A stretch of 63,513 nt of DNA from Bacteroidales bacterium (GCA_014800535.1 JAAVFW010000008.1:1-63513); one strand, 5' to 3'. Positions 25,946-34,370 are shown, counted from the stretch's first letter. Numbers and translations are program-made. The notes: generated from the sequence alone by a model not told the origin.

Positions 25946-26677
25946 TTAACGCCTATGTTCAGAAAGTTTCACATGCTCTAAATCAAGCGAATCAACCATC
26001 TTTCCATCCTGACTAAATACTTGGAGAAAGGTATATCTACCTGCTATATCAGGGTCTGATACATAGCGGTAAGACTGGAAAATCATATATCTTTCTTCAG
26101 ATGACGATCCAATATAACCTTGATTCGATGGAACATACCATGCCTTACGATTATCAACATCAACGAAATACGAAAATTCATTACGCATATCGGGGCAGCC
26201 CTCTACAATAATCTGCAACGGCTTTTCATTCCAAATATAAGCACGAGATAATGCCAATATTGAGTCAATTGGCACTTCAACAAATTCGTAGCCATCTGGC
26301 ATATACCAGCAATACCAATCAGGACGAACAGTTCTTAGAATCTCGGTCTCGATACCTGTTGTTTTGTTCTTGACAAATAAGGCACATTCCGGTATATCAT
26401 ATTGTCATCAACCGACAATGGTTCAATACCGATGATATTCAGAAATCTTGCAGGATTGAATATCAAGGGTGAGCAATACATCCAATATTTACTGAATGTA
26501 GCGTTTACCGAAATGGAATTTATTTCCGGCAGAATTGAATATTGGAGAAACGACAAACTCATATCCATAGGAGATATACTGAATATCAATCAGTAGCCTA
26601 ATAGTCGATGCGGTGCGACCTCGTGATGAAGTAGCACCGCTTATATCGCCCCAAATTTCGGCCGCCAAAAGCGGCAT
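25946..26677 (-). pseudogene. Frameshifted accessory gene (three pieces in three frames)
   Basis: Three consecutive minus-strand frames join into one sensible product. Piece 1 ends near 26489 (YGYEFVVSPIFNSAGNKFHF). Piece 2 continues from about 26495 to 26385 (KYWMYCSPLIFNPARFLNII, then MIYRNVP). Piece 3 runs from about 26385 to 25946 (LFVKNKTTGIETEIL, PDWYCWYMPDGYEFVEVPID). One single-base change restores each junction; at 26385 an extra T is enough. The N-terminal border is uncertain because hairpins at 26610-26682 lie inside piece 1. Family unknown; the last piece resembles a small Bacteroidota protein of unknown function. Confidence 0.6.
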
Positions 26678-26682
26678 TTGGG
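26610..26682. other. Two adjacent hairpins
   Basis: GCGGTGC/GCACCGC arms at 26610-26640, and CCCAAAT with CCGC pairing to GCGG with ATTTGGG at 26650-26682. The second resembles a terminator for the membrane-protein gene at 26705, but a T run is weak. They overlap the apparent start of the broken gene. Confidence 0.5.
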
Positions 26683-26704
26683 ACTAATTGCCGTATTCAT
26701 AGAT

Positions 26705-27106
26705 TCATTCCTCCGTATATATGTCTGTTATTTCCACACGTCTTCTATGCCGTGAAACTGATAGTTTTCTATAAATGAAACTATTCAAAATACATAATGA
26801 ATATAATATAAGTGAGATAACAATCTCTCCGATGAATAAAAACGTCAGAAACCATATTTCTTTCATACTATCATAGGGATGAGTTGAAGAATAGAATCCT
26901 CGATGTAATCTGTCGGGACGGGCAAGATATGTTATGTCTGTACCTGTAAGCAAATTGCAATCAGTCAGAATAATGAAAAGGAAAGATGATGAAATTGAAG
27001 ATATTGAAATCAACAAGCCCCATTTTATCCAGAATGTCGAAAGTAAAAGTTTTTCTCTGATTCGCTTATTTACAAGTATTATAGGAAACGCTACCATTAA
27101 ACCCAT
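26705..27106 (-). CDS. Membrane protein, possibly C-terminal half of a split gene
   Basis: A 133-residue protein with about three hydrophobic segments (MGLMVAFPIILV at the very start, WGLLISISSISSSFLFIIL, and LTFLFIGEIVISLILYSLCI) separated by a polar loop (YLARPDRLHRGFYSSTHPY). It has no recognised domain. Its start lies inside the 3' end of the upstream membrane gene (10-bp overlap). Because the first hydrophobic segment begins at the initiator Met and continues in the upstream frame's direction, this may be the back half of one roughly 245-residue protein broken by a frameshift. Confidence 0.6.
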   Translation of the reverse strand: MGLMVAFPIILVNKRIREKLLLSTFWIKWGLLISISSISSSFLFIILTDCNLLTGTDITYLARPDRLHRGFYSSTHPYDSMKEIWFLTFLFIGEIVISLILYSLCILNSFIYRKLSVSRHRRRVEITDIYTEE

Positions 27107-27438
27107 AAACGGGAATATAGATAAGAATCATATATAATCTCCCACGATACTGCACCTATTATACCTATCGGAATTGCCAGCAATATACCAGTGAACACAA
27201 TTGCTAATATCTTATGCCGTATTAGATATACTGAAATATGTTCTGAAATATGCTGAGTCTTTATTTGATAAATCAAAGACTTTATAAACAGAACGACTAG
27301 GGCTATGAGTACAAATACGAGAGAATAGGCATAAGCTGGAAATATCCATCGCTGATGATCATTATACGCATCAGCAAAACCAGCAGCGGCAAACGCAATT
27401 GAGGGTACTAATAAAAGGAGTAATGCTAATTTTCTCAT
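27097..27438 (-). CDS. Membrane protein, possibly N-terminal half of a split gene
   Basis: A 113-residue protein. It has an N-terminal signal-like helix (MRKLALLLLLVPSIAFAAAG), a second helix (YSLVFVLIALVVLFIKSLIY) and a third (ILAIVFTGILLAIPIGIIGA). There is no recognised domain. The gene start overlaps the stop of the SanA-DUF3298 gene by 4 bp, so it is part of that operon. It ends SYLYSRLWV just where the next membrane ORF begins in another frame; one indel would fuse them. Confidence 0.65.
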   Translation of the reverse strand: MRKLALLLLLVPSIAFAAAGFADAYNDHQRWIFPAYAYSLVFVLIALVVLFIKSLIYQIKTQHISEHISVYLIRHKILAIVFTGILLAIPIGIIGAVSWEIIYDSYLYSRLWV

Positions 27439-28907
27439 TTTTCATCATGTAATACCAAATTATACTGTCCTTCTGCTCCACACCCGATGTTATATGGATG
27501 GAAATACAATATCATTCCTTCGTTTATTTTTGCGATGCCGTTTGCTTTGTCTAACAACTCGCTCCCGGTGAAATTTGATGGCGTAAAACCTTTCGCCTTG
27601 GCTTCATTCTCATATTCACGTCGAATTAAAGCAGTTATATCTGATCGCTTAGATTGCACCAAAAATTTGGATAGATTAAAAATCTCACCGGATTGTTTAT
27701 TAATAGTATAGTAATCAGCCGAGCTTGAGCATCCGCATGAGGAATGATAATCTACACTCATCTCTATTATATATGTTGCCCATATAGAATCTTCATAAAT
27801 TTTATGACTAACAGCACATCCTCTTGATCCAACTATCATAGGATAGTTGGCATATTTTGGACCATATCCATTTAATCTACTGACTTTATTGAATAAATTC
27901 CCCCAGCCATCAAGGAAGCTTTTGACTGATTGCGTAGTTTCTACACCGTTTTTCAATAGTGACTCCTGTTTTTTATCAATATCGTACGAAAATCCATCGG
28001 GAATAATCGAGTTAAGTTTTTTGAATACGGTTTCGCGAACAGCGTCAGAAGGATACCTATTGTCCAAATAAATACCCAATGTCATTTCAAATCTTACACT
28101 GTCTATTGGTTTGTACCAGATGCTTGAAAATTCTTTATGTGTTATTTCAGGGATTATATCCAAAACGGGATCCACAAACTCTCCGTCGGAATTCTTTTCC
28201 ATACCATAGAAAAGACCAAGAAAGTTCGTATGTGCATCATCTTTTACCGGAATCTTAAAATCAATATTTTGCCTTTCAAAATTGGGTGCATTATTCGTCA
28301 GATTGTCTATAAACATCTTAACGCGGGCAAGATATTCGCGGAGGGTGTTCTTGATGCAATTGCATCGTATCGGAGATGGCAAAGCATTGTATCCGACTAC
28401 ACAAATACCGTATTTGTCGGCAAGATATATGGCTCTCTCATTATGATATTTTTGTGAAATAAGTGTCAACGAGTCAAGGCCATATCCCTCTTTTGCCTTA
28501 ACAATTGAGTTGAGCGTGCGGGTTCCCTCATAGTCGAGAATAATCCTGTCCGCAGGAATACCACGTGCTACTAATGAATCGAGTATAGCACGGGGTTCAT
28601 CACAGCCGTTAGTCTTAGATTTGGTATAATCCCCACCACTGGCAATTATAAAGTCAATCTTCCCGGTCTTATACAATTCATCCACCGCTGTGATGCGATT
28701 ATCGAAGTACAAGTTATGTGCTCCATCGGGAGTAATTGGAGATGTCGCCAACAACAATCCGACCTTGTTGTGTGGTATTTCCGCAACATTGTCATACGTT
28801 CTCTCGAAGGCATTCCTAACGACAATAAAGTGACTCACAGTAATTAAGAGAAGCACACAAGCGACTCCAATCGCCATTGACCATATAACCTTCTTATGAT
28901 TTTTCAT
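27435..28907 (-). CDS. SanA/ElyC (YdcF-type) domain fused to a DUF3298-like domain
   Basis: A 490-residue membrane-anchored protein. Residues 8-28 form a transmembrane helix. Residues about 40-205 match the DUF218/SanA-ElyC-YdcF family: DFIIASGGDYTKS (about 84-96), IPADRIILDYEGTRTLNS and LTLISQKYHNERAIYLA. Residues about 225-490 match DUF3298/RsiV-like extracytoplasmic domains (YHSSCGCSSSADYYTINKQS, LNLSKF-like region, MILYFHPYNIGCGAEGQYNL). SanA affects envelope permeability; DUF3298 domains bind envelope ligands. The fusion points to an envelope-sensing or remodelling role. The start overlaps the ADP-ribosylglycohydrolase gene by 14 bp. Confidence 0.75.
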   Translation of the reverse strand: MKNHKKVIWSMAIGVACVLLLITVSHFIVVRNAFERTYDNVAEIPHNKVGLLLATSPITPDGAHNLYFDNRITAVDELYKTGKIDFIIASGGDYTKSKTNGCDEPRAILDSLVARGIPADRIILDYEGTRTLNSIVKAKEGYGLDSLTLISQKYHNERAIYLADKYGICVVGYNALPSPIRCNCIKNTLREYLARVKMFIDNLTNNAPNFERQNIDFKIPVKDDAHTNFLGLFYGMEKNSDGEFVDPVLDIIPEITHKEFSSIWYKPIDSVRFEMTLGIYLDNRYPSDAVRETVFKKLNSIIPDGFSYDIDKKQESLLKNGVETTQSVKSFLDGWGNLFNKVSRLNGYGPKYANYPMIVGSRGCAVSHKIYEDSIWATYIIEMSVDYHSSCGCSSSADYYTINKQSGEIFNLSKFLVQSKRSDITALIRREYENEAKAKGFTPSNFTGSELLDKANGIAKINEGMILYFHPYNIGCGAEGQYNLVLHDEK

Positions 28908-29844
28908 TGAGAACCTGCGCTATGAAATGTGAGAGTTTATTATTATATACCTCGCGGTTATTCAGATTTTCAATATAATATCTAGGAATAGAGGAATAGC
29001 CAAACTTTGCACCAAGGATAGCGCACGCGATAGCTCCATTTGTATCAGCATCACCACCTTCGTTAACGATAGACAGTAGACCGTCTTCAAACGAAGACAC
29101 ATGCCAATAACACCATAAAGCGGCAGCTAATGTTCTGAGGGTATATCCAATTGAATACTTTTCATCCAAATCAAGGGCTGAAATATTTTCATTTTGATAA
29201 GCCAGATCTACCCATTCAATTGTTCTCTCATCAAACTTTTTAGCAATGTCTATTATCTCATCGTATGTTAGTTCGTATTCATTCCATACAAGATTATGAA
29301 TAATCAGTGAAGCTATTACACATGAACCAATACACCGAGGGTCATAATGTGTAAGTTTACAAATGTCGGATGCCTGAATCTCAATATTATCTTGAACAAG
29401 ACCAACAACTGAAGTTCTCATTAACGCGCCATTAGCTGCACTCTGATGTCGGGATAAGTTCCACCAAAGTTCTGAACACATTTCAGGTTGTTTAACGTAA
29501 TCACTCATACATAATACCTTGAATGTATGACCACCAATACCCATAGGTCCTCCATTAAACCAGTCTTTGAAGTTTTGTGCGACGTTGTGAACATTGAATT
29601 TGCCATTCTCAAATGCAGATAGAATGCACAACATCATATCAGTATCATCCGTCCATGCTCCAATTGGCCACCTCCGTCTGTGTGCATCCTGAATTATCTG
29701 TTCATATTTGCATAAGCCATTGGTATAGGTCTTACTCACCTCATCCTTGTCCATAAACTCGGAACCAAGACCAAGAGCGTCACCTATTGCCTGACCATAT
29801 AGACAGCCAAGCATTCGATCTTTAACTATTTCTGTAACCTTCAT
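28894..29844 (-). CDS. ADP-ribosylglycohydrolase family protein (DraG/ARH type)
   Basis: A 316-residue protein. The dinuclear-metal motifs are WTDDTDMMLCI (about 65-75) and GGDADTNGAIACAILGA (about 260-276), with the N-terminal GCLYGQAIGDALGLGSEF typical of the family. It should remove ADP-ribose from protein, DNA or small molecules; the acceptor is unknown. It starts an operon with the SanA fusion and the membrane proteins. No ADP-ribosyltransferase is adjacent; the nearest candidate is the DUF3990 protein 12 kb away. Confidence 0.85.
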   Translation of the reverse strand: MKVTEIVKDRMLGCLYGQAIGDALGLGSEFMDKDEVSKTYTNGLCKYEQIIQDAHRRRWPIGAWTDDTDMMLCILSAFENGKFNVHNVAQNFKDWFNGGPMGIGGHTFKVLCMSDYVKQPEMCSELWWNLSRHQSAANGALMRTSVVGLVQDNIEIQASDICKLTHYDPRCIGSCVIASLIIHNLVWNEYELTYDEIIDIAKKFDERTIEWVDLAYQNENISALDLDEKYSIGYTLRTLAAALWCYWHVSSFEDGLLSIVNEGGDADTNGAIACAILGAKFGYSSIPRYYIENLNNREVYNNKLSHFIAQVLNEKS

Positions 29845-29856
29845 TTACTTTCATTA

Positions 29857-30285
29857 TTAGGAATTACATTTTTTACGAATTGATGATACATTTTTCAGCT
29901 CTCCATCAACTCTTATATAATTTGTGGCGACAACATATCCATCTGCTGTATAATCAACATCCTCTCTTCTTACTACTTGAATTTTAGGAACATCGAACTC
30001 GTAGTCACTTACCATTTCACACCAAGTTTCTATGTGAGAACAAGATCCCATTTGCTCGAAGATGTGGATTGTCTTTTTACCATTATCAAATTCAGTGTAT
30101 ATATCAACACCGCCCTCAAACTCATACTCGCACTGGAGTTTCTCGTCACTATTTGATATAATGGAAACTGTGTGAGTATGATTATTAGTATCGGTAAAAC
30201 AAACAGCTATGCGAACACATCCATCGTTAGAATTATAATCAAGATGTAAACTCTCGGATATGACATAATGCCATACAGTTCTCAC
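29857..30285 (-). CDS. Hypothetical protein, probably 5'-truncated by a deletion
   Basis: A 142-residue protein from a GTG at 30285: HYVISESLHLDYNSNDG, VSIISNSDEKLQCEYEF, then an acidic, beta-rich sequence with IHIFEQMGSCSHIETW. I do not recognise it. Its first codons lie inside the tail of the broken YbjN-like gene at 30239-30551, in another frame. The likeliest history is a deletion that fused the front of that gene to the inside of this one, leaving this gene without its own start. It may no longer be expressed properly. Confidence 0.55.
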   Translation of the reverse strand: MRTVWHYVISESLHLDYNSNDGCVRIAVCFTDTNNHTHTVSIISNSDEKLQCEYEFEGGVDIYTEFDNGKKTIHIFEQMGSCSHIETWCEMVSDYEFDVPKIQVVRREDVDYTADGYVVATNYIRVDGELKNVSSIRKKCNS

Positions 30286-30551
30286 CTTGATACTGCACAG
30301 ATATGGTGCCGTCCTCGTTAGCAGTCGATTGACAGCCGAGTAGGTAAAGAGTGTTGAGCATCAGACCCAGTGTGTCCGGCTTGGCGACTTCATTCTCTTG
30401 ATTCATTTCTTCGCTATTTTTGATTATTATACATACCAGCCAATACTTCATCATACTGGTAGTTAACGGTTTCATCCTCCTTTTTATTCAGTTTGTTGGT
30501 TAAAAAGGAGGAGAAGAAAACTACGCCTAAAATAGGGATTATCAATTCCAT
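30239..30551 (-). pseudogene. Truncated, frameshifted copy of the YbjN-like gene
   Basis: From the ATG at 30551 the product reads MELIIPILGVVFFSSFLTNK, then LNKKEDETVNYQYDEVLAGM, matching the intact protein at 36408-37061 (MESIFPIIGAVFFLGFLANR). An extra A in an A run near 30430 shifts the frame. The next frame continues KPDTLGLMLNTLYLLGCQST, then ISVQYQGEN, after which the sequence departs abruptly from the intact copy (QYQGENFYMEFGG). So the gene has both an indel and a 3' deletion. Confidence 0.78.
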
Positions 30552-30583
30552 TTTTCAGAGGGATTTAGAAGTTCTTACATCTT

Positions 30584-30611
30584 CAAATAACAACTTCTGC
30601 AAAAGTTAAAT
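30584..30611 (-). promoter_or_regulatory. Degenerate copy of the island's ECF-like promoter motif
   Basis: On the minus strand ATTTAAC, 13 nt, GTTATTTG, 33 bp before the broken YbjN-like gene. Same spacing and position as the clear copies, but both boxes have drifted. Confidence 0.35.
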
Positions 30612-32644
30612 CATCGATTTGGCGTTATGATCAGTTTTTGATTCTTGTTATCGATTTCAATTTTCCCCAAGCGACCTAAAACCGTCTGGCCAAGCAACAA
30701 AGGTGCCTTTTGATTTCTTACCACCGAAGCCCTGACATTTTTCAACTTCAATCCGCCGAAGTCCACCTCTCTTAGATTGAGGATTGTTCCTTCACTCACA
30801 TCGCCATTGGCATCGGTAAAGCGGCCTGTTCCTATCATATCCTTCTTCGAGAGATAGCCATTCTTCAACATAAAGTTGGCCTCAGTCTGTGACAGCGACA
30901 CAATGCTTGCACCAGTATCGAATATAAACGATAGCGGAAGGTCGTTAATAATGCATTTGACCGTGGCACACCCGCCTTCTGGCGAAAATGGTATTTCAGT
31001 ACGCTCTCCAATGACAACGCTCTCACTGTGTGATTCACTCTCAGTCGTAGTAATAGGTTTATCAAATTCCTCCATGAGCGACTTAAAGCCATCTGTATTG
31101 CGCAATTCAATCAAGTCGTCATCAGCCATGATATGATGCAAACGGCGGAAGCCCTTTTCAAGTGCGGCACGAAGATTATCTAACGATTTGTCAAGTTCTC
31201 CGATGCGGCAGTAGAAGCAAGCGGCATCATAATAATTCCCATTGTATATGGAATCGTTCTCAATAACTCGATTCATGAAATCAATAGCTTTATCTTTCTC
31301 GCCAAGTGCAAGGAGCGCATACATCGCACATGAGTTATTATTGGGAACGGTATCAAGTTCAACGACTTTTCGATATGCTTCCAAAGCTTCCTCCTTTTGC
31401 CCCTTTCGCATAAGCATATCCCCTTTGCCAAGGTGAGCATAGGCATAATCCGGGAGCAGCATTATTGTCATATTATAATCTTCAAGAGCCTCATCTGTTT
31501 TCATCGACAAATCCTTAAACCAACCACGTCGATAGTAGCCACCGCCAAAATCGGGAGTCATATCAATGTACTTTGTCCATTCAGCGATTGCTCCATCATA
31601 ATCTCCCGCTTCGCCTAGAATATCAGCTTTAGACGAAATCAAATCAAGGTCATCAGGAGCCATCAGTAATGCACGGTCAATACAATCCAATGCAGAAGTG
31701 AAATCACCCATAGCAAAATAATTGTCAGACATTTCTTCAAGTATTACCGGTCTTGCATCTATCTCAAAGGCCGCTTTAAGAGCGTCAACTGCCTTGTCGT
31801 ACTCCTTAAACTTATTATACAACTGGGCACTATAATATAGATACTCTCCGGTGTGAGGATCTTTTGCCGACAATCCTTTAAGTTTGGTCACAACAAGACT
31901 AAGTTGCTCGCATGGGAATTGGAACAGGAGTCTATATGCCTTCGCATCACTGTCAATTTCAAGAGCCTTACATATATCATCAATTGCTTTAAGATATTCT
32001 TTCTTTGAAAGATAACTTTCTGCTCGGAATGAATATCCTGACGAATAGTCGGGATACATCTGGATTACCTTGTCATATTGAGAGATGGCATCATCATACC
32101 TTTCTTGAGCCTGGGCATTTCGCCCCAACCCCATATAGCCAATAACGCTTCCCGGGTTAACCTTAATTAGTTGGGTATAGTCTGCATTACCTTCTTCGTA
32201 CCTGTTCTGCTCATAGAAGAGCTGACCTCTCTTTTCGTACGGATCAGCAAATGTTGGGTCAATAGATATAGCCTTAGCCATGTCGGAGTATGCTGCTACC
32301 GTATCTTGTGCCTCAAGCATAGTCTGTCCGCGAAGAAGATATGCAGTAGAGAGAAGTGTGTTCTGCTTCTTCGGAAGCAATCGTATTGCCTTGTTGACTG
32401 CATCAAGCACCTCATCGAAGTGCTTCTTCTCAAACTGCACTCCGGCAATTCCGAGATAAGCGAATCCGTTTTTAGGGTTTTCTCTAACTTCCTTGTTGAA
32501 GTATTCCAAAGCAGCGTCATAATTCCCTTTACTCCCTTCTTCGTATGCTCGTTGGAGGTTGTAAGAATCCGTCATCGACTCTTTCGGTTTGGCTACCATG
32601 AATAATGGGGTGAGAACCAGCAGTATAACCAGTATCTGTTTCAT
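30611..32644 (-). CDS. Exported TPR protein with C-terminal retropepsin-like aspartic protease domain
   Basis: A 677-residue protein. A signal peptide (MKQILVILLVLTPLFMVAKP) is followed by about 500 residues of tetratricopeptide repeats (NPKNGFAYLGIAGVQFEKKH, FADPYEKRGQLFYEQNRYEE and many more). The last about 130 residues form a clan AA aspartic protease domain: LPLSFIFDTGASIVSLSQTE contains the catalytic Asp-Thr-Gly (about 585), and LLLGQTVLGRLGKIEID is the matching C-terminal strand. Such single-domain proteases work as dimers. It is exported, so it acts in the periplasm or at the surface. Four 9-bp repeats abut the start codon. Confidence 0.85.
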   Translation of the reverse strand: MKQILVILLVLTPLFMVAKPKESMTDSYNLQRAYEEGSKGNYDAALEYFNKEVRENPKNGFAYLGIAGVQFEKKHFDEVLDAVNKAIRLLPKKQNTLLSTAYLLRGQTMLEAQDTVAAYSDMAKAISIDPTFADPYEKRGQLFYEQNRYEEGNADYTQLIKVNPGSVIGYMGLGRNAQAQERYDDAISQYDKVIQMYPDYSSGYSFRAESYLSKKEYLKAIDDICKALEIDSDAKAYRLLFQFPCEQLSLVVTKLKGLSAKDPHTGEYLYYSAQLYNKFKEYDKAVDALKAAFEIDARPVILEEMSDNYFAMGDFTSALDCIDRALLMAPDDLDLISSKADILGEAGDYDGAIAEWTKYIDMTPDFGGGYYRRGWFKDLSMKTDEALEDYNMTIMLLPDYAYAHLGKGDMLMRKGQKEEALEAYRKVVELDTVPNNNSCAMYALLALGEKDKAIDFMNRVIENDSIYNGNYYDAACFYCRIGELDKSLDNLRAALEKGFRRLHHIMADDDLIELRNTDGFKSLMEEFDKPITTTESESHSESVVIGERTEIPFSPEGGCATVKCIINDLPLSFIFDTGASIVSLSQTEANFMLKNGYLSKKDMIGTGRFTDANGDVSEGTILNLREVDFGGLKLKNVRASVVRNQKAPLLLGQTVLGRLGKIEIDNKNQKLIITPNR

Positions 32645-32680
32645 TTTTGTTTGTTTTGTTTGTTTTGTTTGTTTTGTTTG
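32645..32680. repeat. Tandem repeat, 4 x 9 bp, abutting a start codon
   Basis: TTTTGTTTG repeated four times without error (CAAACAAAA on the gene's strand). It begins at the base next to the ATG of the TPR-protease gene and ends at the stop of the upstream gene, so it forms the whole translation-initiation region. Confidence 0.9.
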
Positions 32681-33067
32681 TTAGTAAATAGCTTCTGCGA
32701 GTTGCCACTGTCCATCGAAATTGATGACATAGTATTTTCTGCCGTTATGGGTGATGAATGGCTCATCGCTGATTGAAAACTCTACTCGCTGGTTTACGAG
32801 ATAGAAGTTATGAAATCGATGATTTTCACCGTTACGCCAAGTCAATCTAATTGGTCCCTGGTATTTGGCTTCCCACGTCTTTGTCCCAGCATTAGTGTTT
32901 TTTGCTTGTATCCCATAGTGGGTAATCTTTAACGGGTTGTAAGACGATTGAAGATTACCTGTATAGGGATTGAAGATATACTGGCAAACATAATCTCCGT
33001 ATGGCTCTCTTGCTTGAGCCGCTTCTACTCCAATTAGGAGCATGAAGAATAAAATGAGTTTTTTCAT
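32681..33067 (-). CDS. Small exported protein, unknown
   Basis: 128 residues from MKKLILFFMLLIGVEAAQA, a clear signal peptide; an ATG 36 bp upstream would put hydrophilic residues ahead of it and overlap the promoter motif. The mature part is beta-rich and basic (YVCQYIFNPYTGNLQSSYNP, GPIRLTWRNGENHRFHNFYL) and ends WQLAEAIY. No family recognised. An ECF-like promoter motif lies 25 bp upstream. The next gene, the TPR-protease, starts only 36 bp downstream and is probably cotranscribed. Confidence 0.75.
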   Translation of the reverse strand: MKKLILFFMLLIGVEAAQAREPYGDYVCQYIFNPYTGNLQSSYNPLKITHYGIQAKNTNAGTKTWEAKYQGPIRLTWRNGENHRFHNFYLVNQRVEFSISDEPFITHNGRKYYVINFDGQWQLAEAIY

Positions 33068-33091
33068 ATTGTTTGAGTTTTTGTTACACCT

Positions 33092-33120
33092 GATAATACC
33101 CATCCTTAGAAAAAGTAAAT
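33092..33120 (-). promoter_or_regulatory. ECF-like promoter motif
   Basis: Minus strand ATTTACT, 13 nt, GGTATTATC, ending 25 bp before the ATG at 33067. One of five clear copies; its -35-like box overlaps the terminator of the VWA operon. Confidence 0.6.
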
Positions 33121-33146
33121 GCGGATGAGAAAAAGCACCCGCATTT
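33117..33146 (-). terminator. Terminator of the VWA operon
   Basis: AAATGCGG and CCGCATTT arms, followed on the minus strand by a T-rich tract. Located 24 bp beyond the VWA stop; overlaps the next promoter's upstream box. Confidence 0.7.
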
Positions 33147-33169
33147 AAGATAGGAATAGCATCTGTAGA

Positions 33170-33991
33170 TTAGATGTCAAATGAATCACGTTCTTTTTTA
33201 TAGGAAGCATAGACCTTCTTCATTTCGTCGTCATCACATGCCCCCATCAGGTCATCGAATTTGCAACGAGCTTGCATTGATCCCCTTGACATTACAGAGG
33301 CTCTGACCAGTTCGGATGTCTTATAGCCCGTATGAAACGGCACACTGACACCATTTGTCATTGCTGACAGCTCACGAAACCAAGGAGCATCGGTGATTGT
33401 CACAGTGTCAATCTTGATTTTCATATCAGCTGCCTTGCGTGCCTCGATACGCCAGTCAATCTGGGCTCCATTGACGATATTTTCATAGGAATAGCCGACT
33501 TCATGGGGAACGGCGTCAGCTATAAGGAGGATTGAGCGCGTAGAACCTTCACGCCATTGCGTTTCTTCTACGATTTTCTTGATTACCAGCTCGTAGAACT
33601 CCGGGCCATCACCTCCTGAAGTAGCTTTGGAGTTAAGTACAAACTTAATAAGTTCGTTTTCGTTCGCAGTGGGGGCAATGAACTGATAGGCATCTCCGAA
33701 GTTCTGCGAGTCGTTCATGTCGCAATAGTCCCCGAAAGCGACTATACCGAGGCGTAAATCCTCGTTGTCTTTGAACAACTGAGGAATCAGATCAGAAACC
33801 TCTCTACGAACGGCACCTATATACTGAGCCATTGAACCGGTGGTATCAAAGGCAATTACCATGTCAAGTTTACCGACATTTTTAGGTGCCACCTGAGCAA
33901 AACTTTCTTCGGTTTTCACTTCGGTTTCTGTAGTGGTCGTAACAGTTTCTTCCACAGTCACAATCTTTTTCTTTTTGTTGAAAAGTTCCAT
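33170..33991 (-). CDS. VWA-domain protein
   Basis: A 273-residue protein. After a Thr/Glu-rich N-terminal stretch (about 10-35), a von Willebrand A domain starts with LDMVIAFDTTGSMAQYI, whose Asp-x-Thr-x-Ser (49-53) is the MIDAS metal motif; SGGDGPEFYE gives the further MIDAS residues. No signal peptide, so cytoplasmic. VWA proteins of this kind act as metal-dependent scaffolds in conflict and tellurite-type systems. A 5'-deleted duplicate lies at 24768-25010. Last gene of an operon with two 117-residue proteins. Confidence 0.82.
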   Translation of the reverse strand: MELFNKKKKIVTVEETVTTTTETEVKTEESFAQVAPKNVGKLDMVIAFDTTGSMAQYIGAVRREVSDLIPQLFKDNEDLRLGIVAFGDYCDMNDSQNFGDAYQFIAPTANENELIKFVLNSKATSGGDGPEFYELVIKKIVEETQWREGSTRSILLIADAVPHEVGYSYENIVNGAQIDWRIEARKAADMKIKIDTVTITDAPWFRELSAMTNGVSVPFHTGYKTSELVRASVMSRGSMQARCKFDDLMGACDDDEMKKVYASYKKERDSFDI

Positions 33992-34002
33992 GTAATATTC
34001 TT

Positions 34003-34356
34003 TTATCGGTTATAGTAATTGTCAACCTCTCTCTGGAGATCAGTTGCGGGGGAGCGCATTAGCTGCTGTACTTTTTCGGCAGCAACGCGAATGTCTTCGT
34101 CATTAAAGTCTCTCGACAAAATAGTTTTGATTGCCTCACCGACTTCTTTTGTGATGTGTTCTATCCAATCAGAGGTCAGAAGACCATCCGATTTACGCTG
34201 AAATTCGAGACACATATCGCAAGAGTACATTATGCACTCTGTTATGATGTGATGTTTGTAGAGTTGAATAGTCCCTTGATTGGAACGATTCATTAGATTG
34301 TTGATGAGGTCTTGGCGAAAGTGTTCGCGAAAACGTGGTTTAGGAGGTGTAAACAT
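34003..34356 (-). CDS. Hypothetical cytoplasmic protein
   Basis: A 117-residue, mostly helical protein without signal peptide (FREHFRQDLINNLMNRSNQG, ITECIMYSCDMCLEFQ, ISREVDNYYNR-like end). I do not recognise a family. It sits 11 bp upstream of the VWA gene and 14 bp downstream of another 117-residue gene, so the three form one transcription unit under an ECF-like motif. A partner or client of the VWA scaffold is a reasonable guess only. Confidence 0.65.
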   Translation of the reverse strand: MFTPPKPRFREHFRQDLINNLMNRSNQGTIQLYKHHIITECIMYSCDMCLEFQRKSDGLLTSDWIEHITKEVGEAIKTILSRDFNDEDIRVAAEKVQQLMRSPATDLQREVDNYYNR

Positions 34357-34370
34357 AATGTATCTAATTT

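Noticed and set aside
26402..26596. 64-codon plus-strand frame
   Set aside because: Antisense of the three-frame pseudogene whose minus-strand reading is coherent.
16515..29844. Direct functional pairing of the DUF3990 ART-like protein with the ADP-ribosylglycohydrolase
   Set aside because: They are 12 kb apart, on opposite strands, with core genes between; no sequence evidence for a shared unit.
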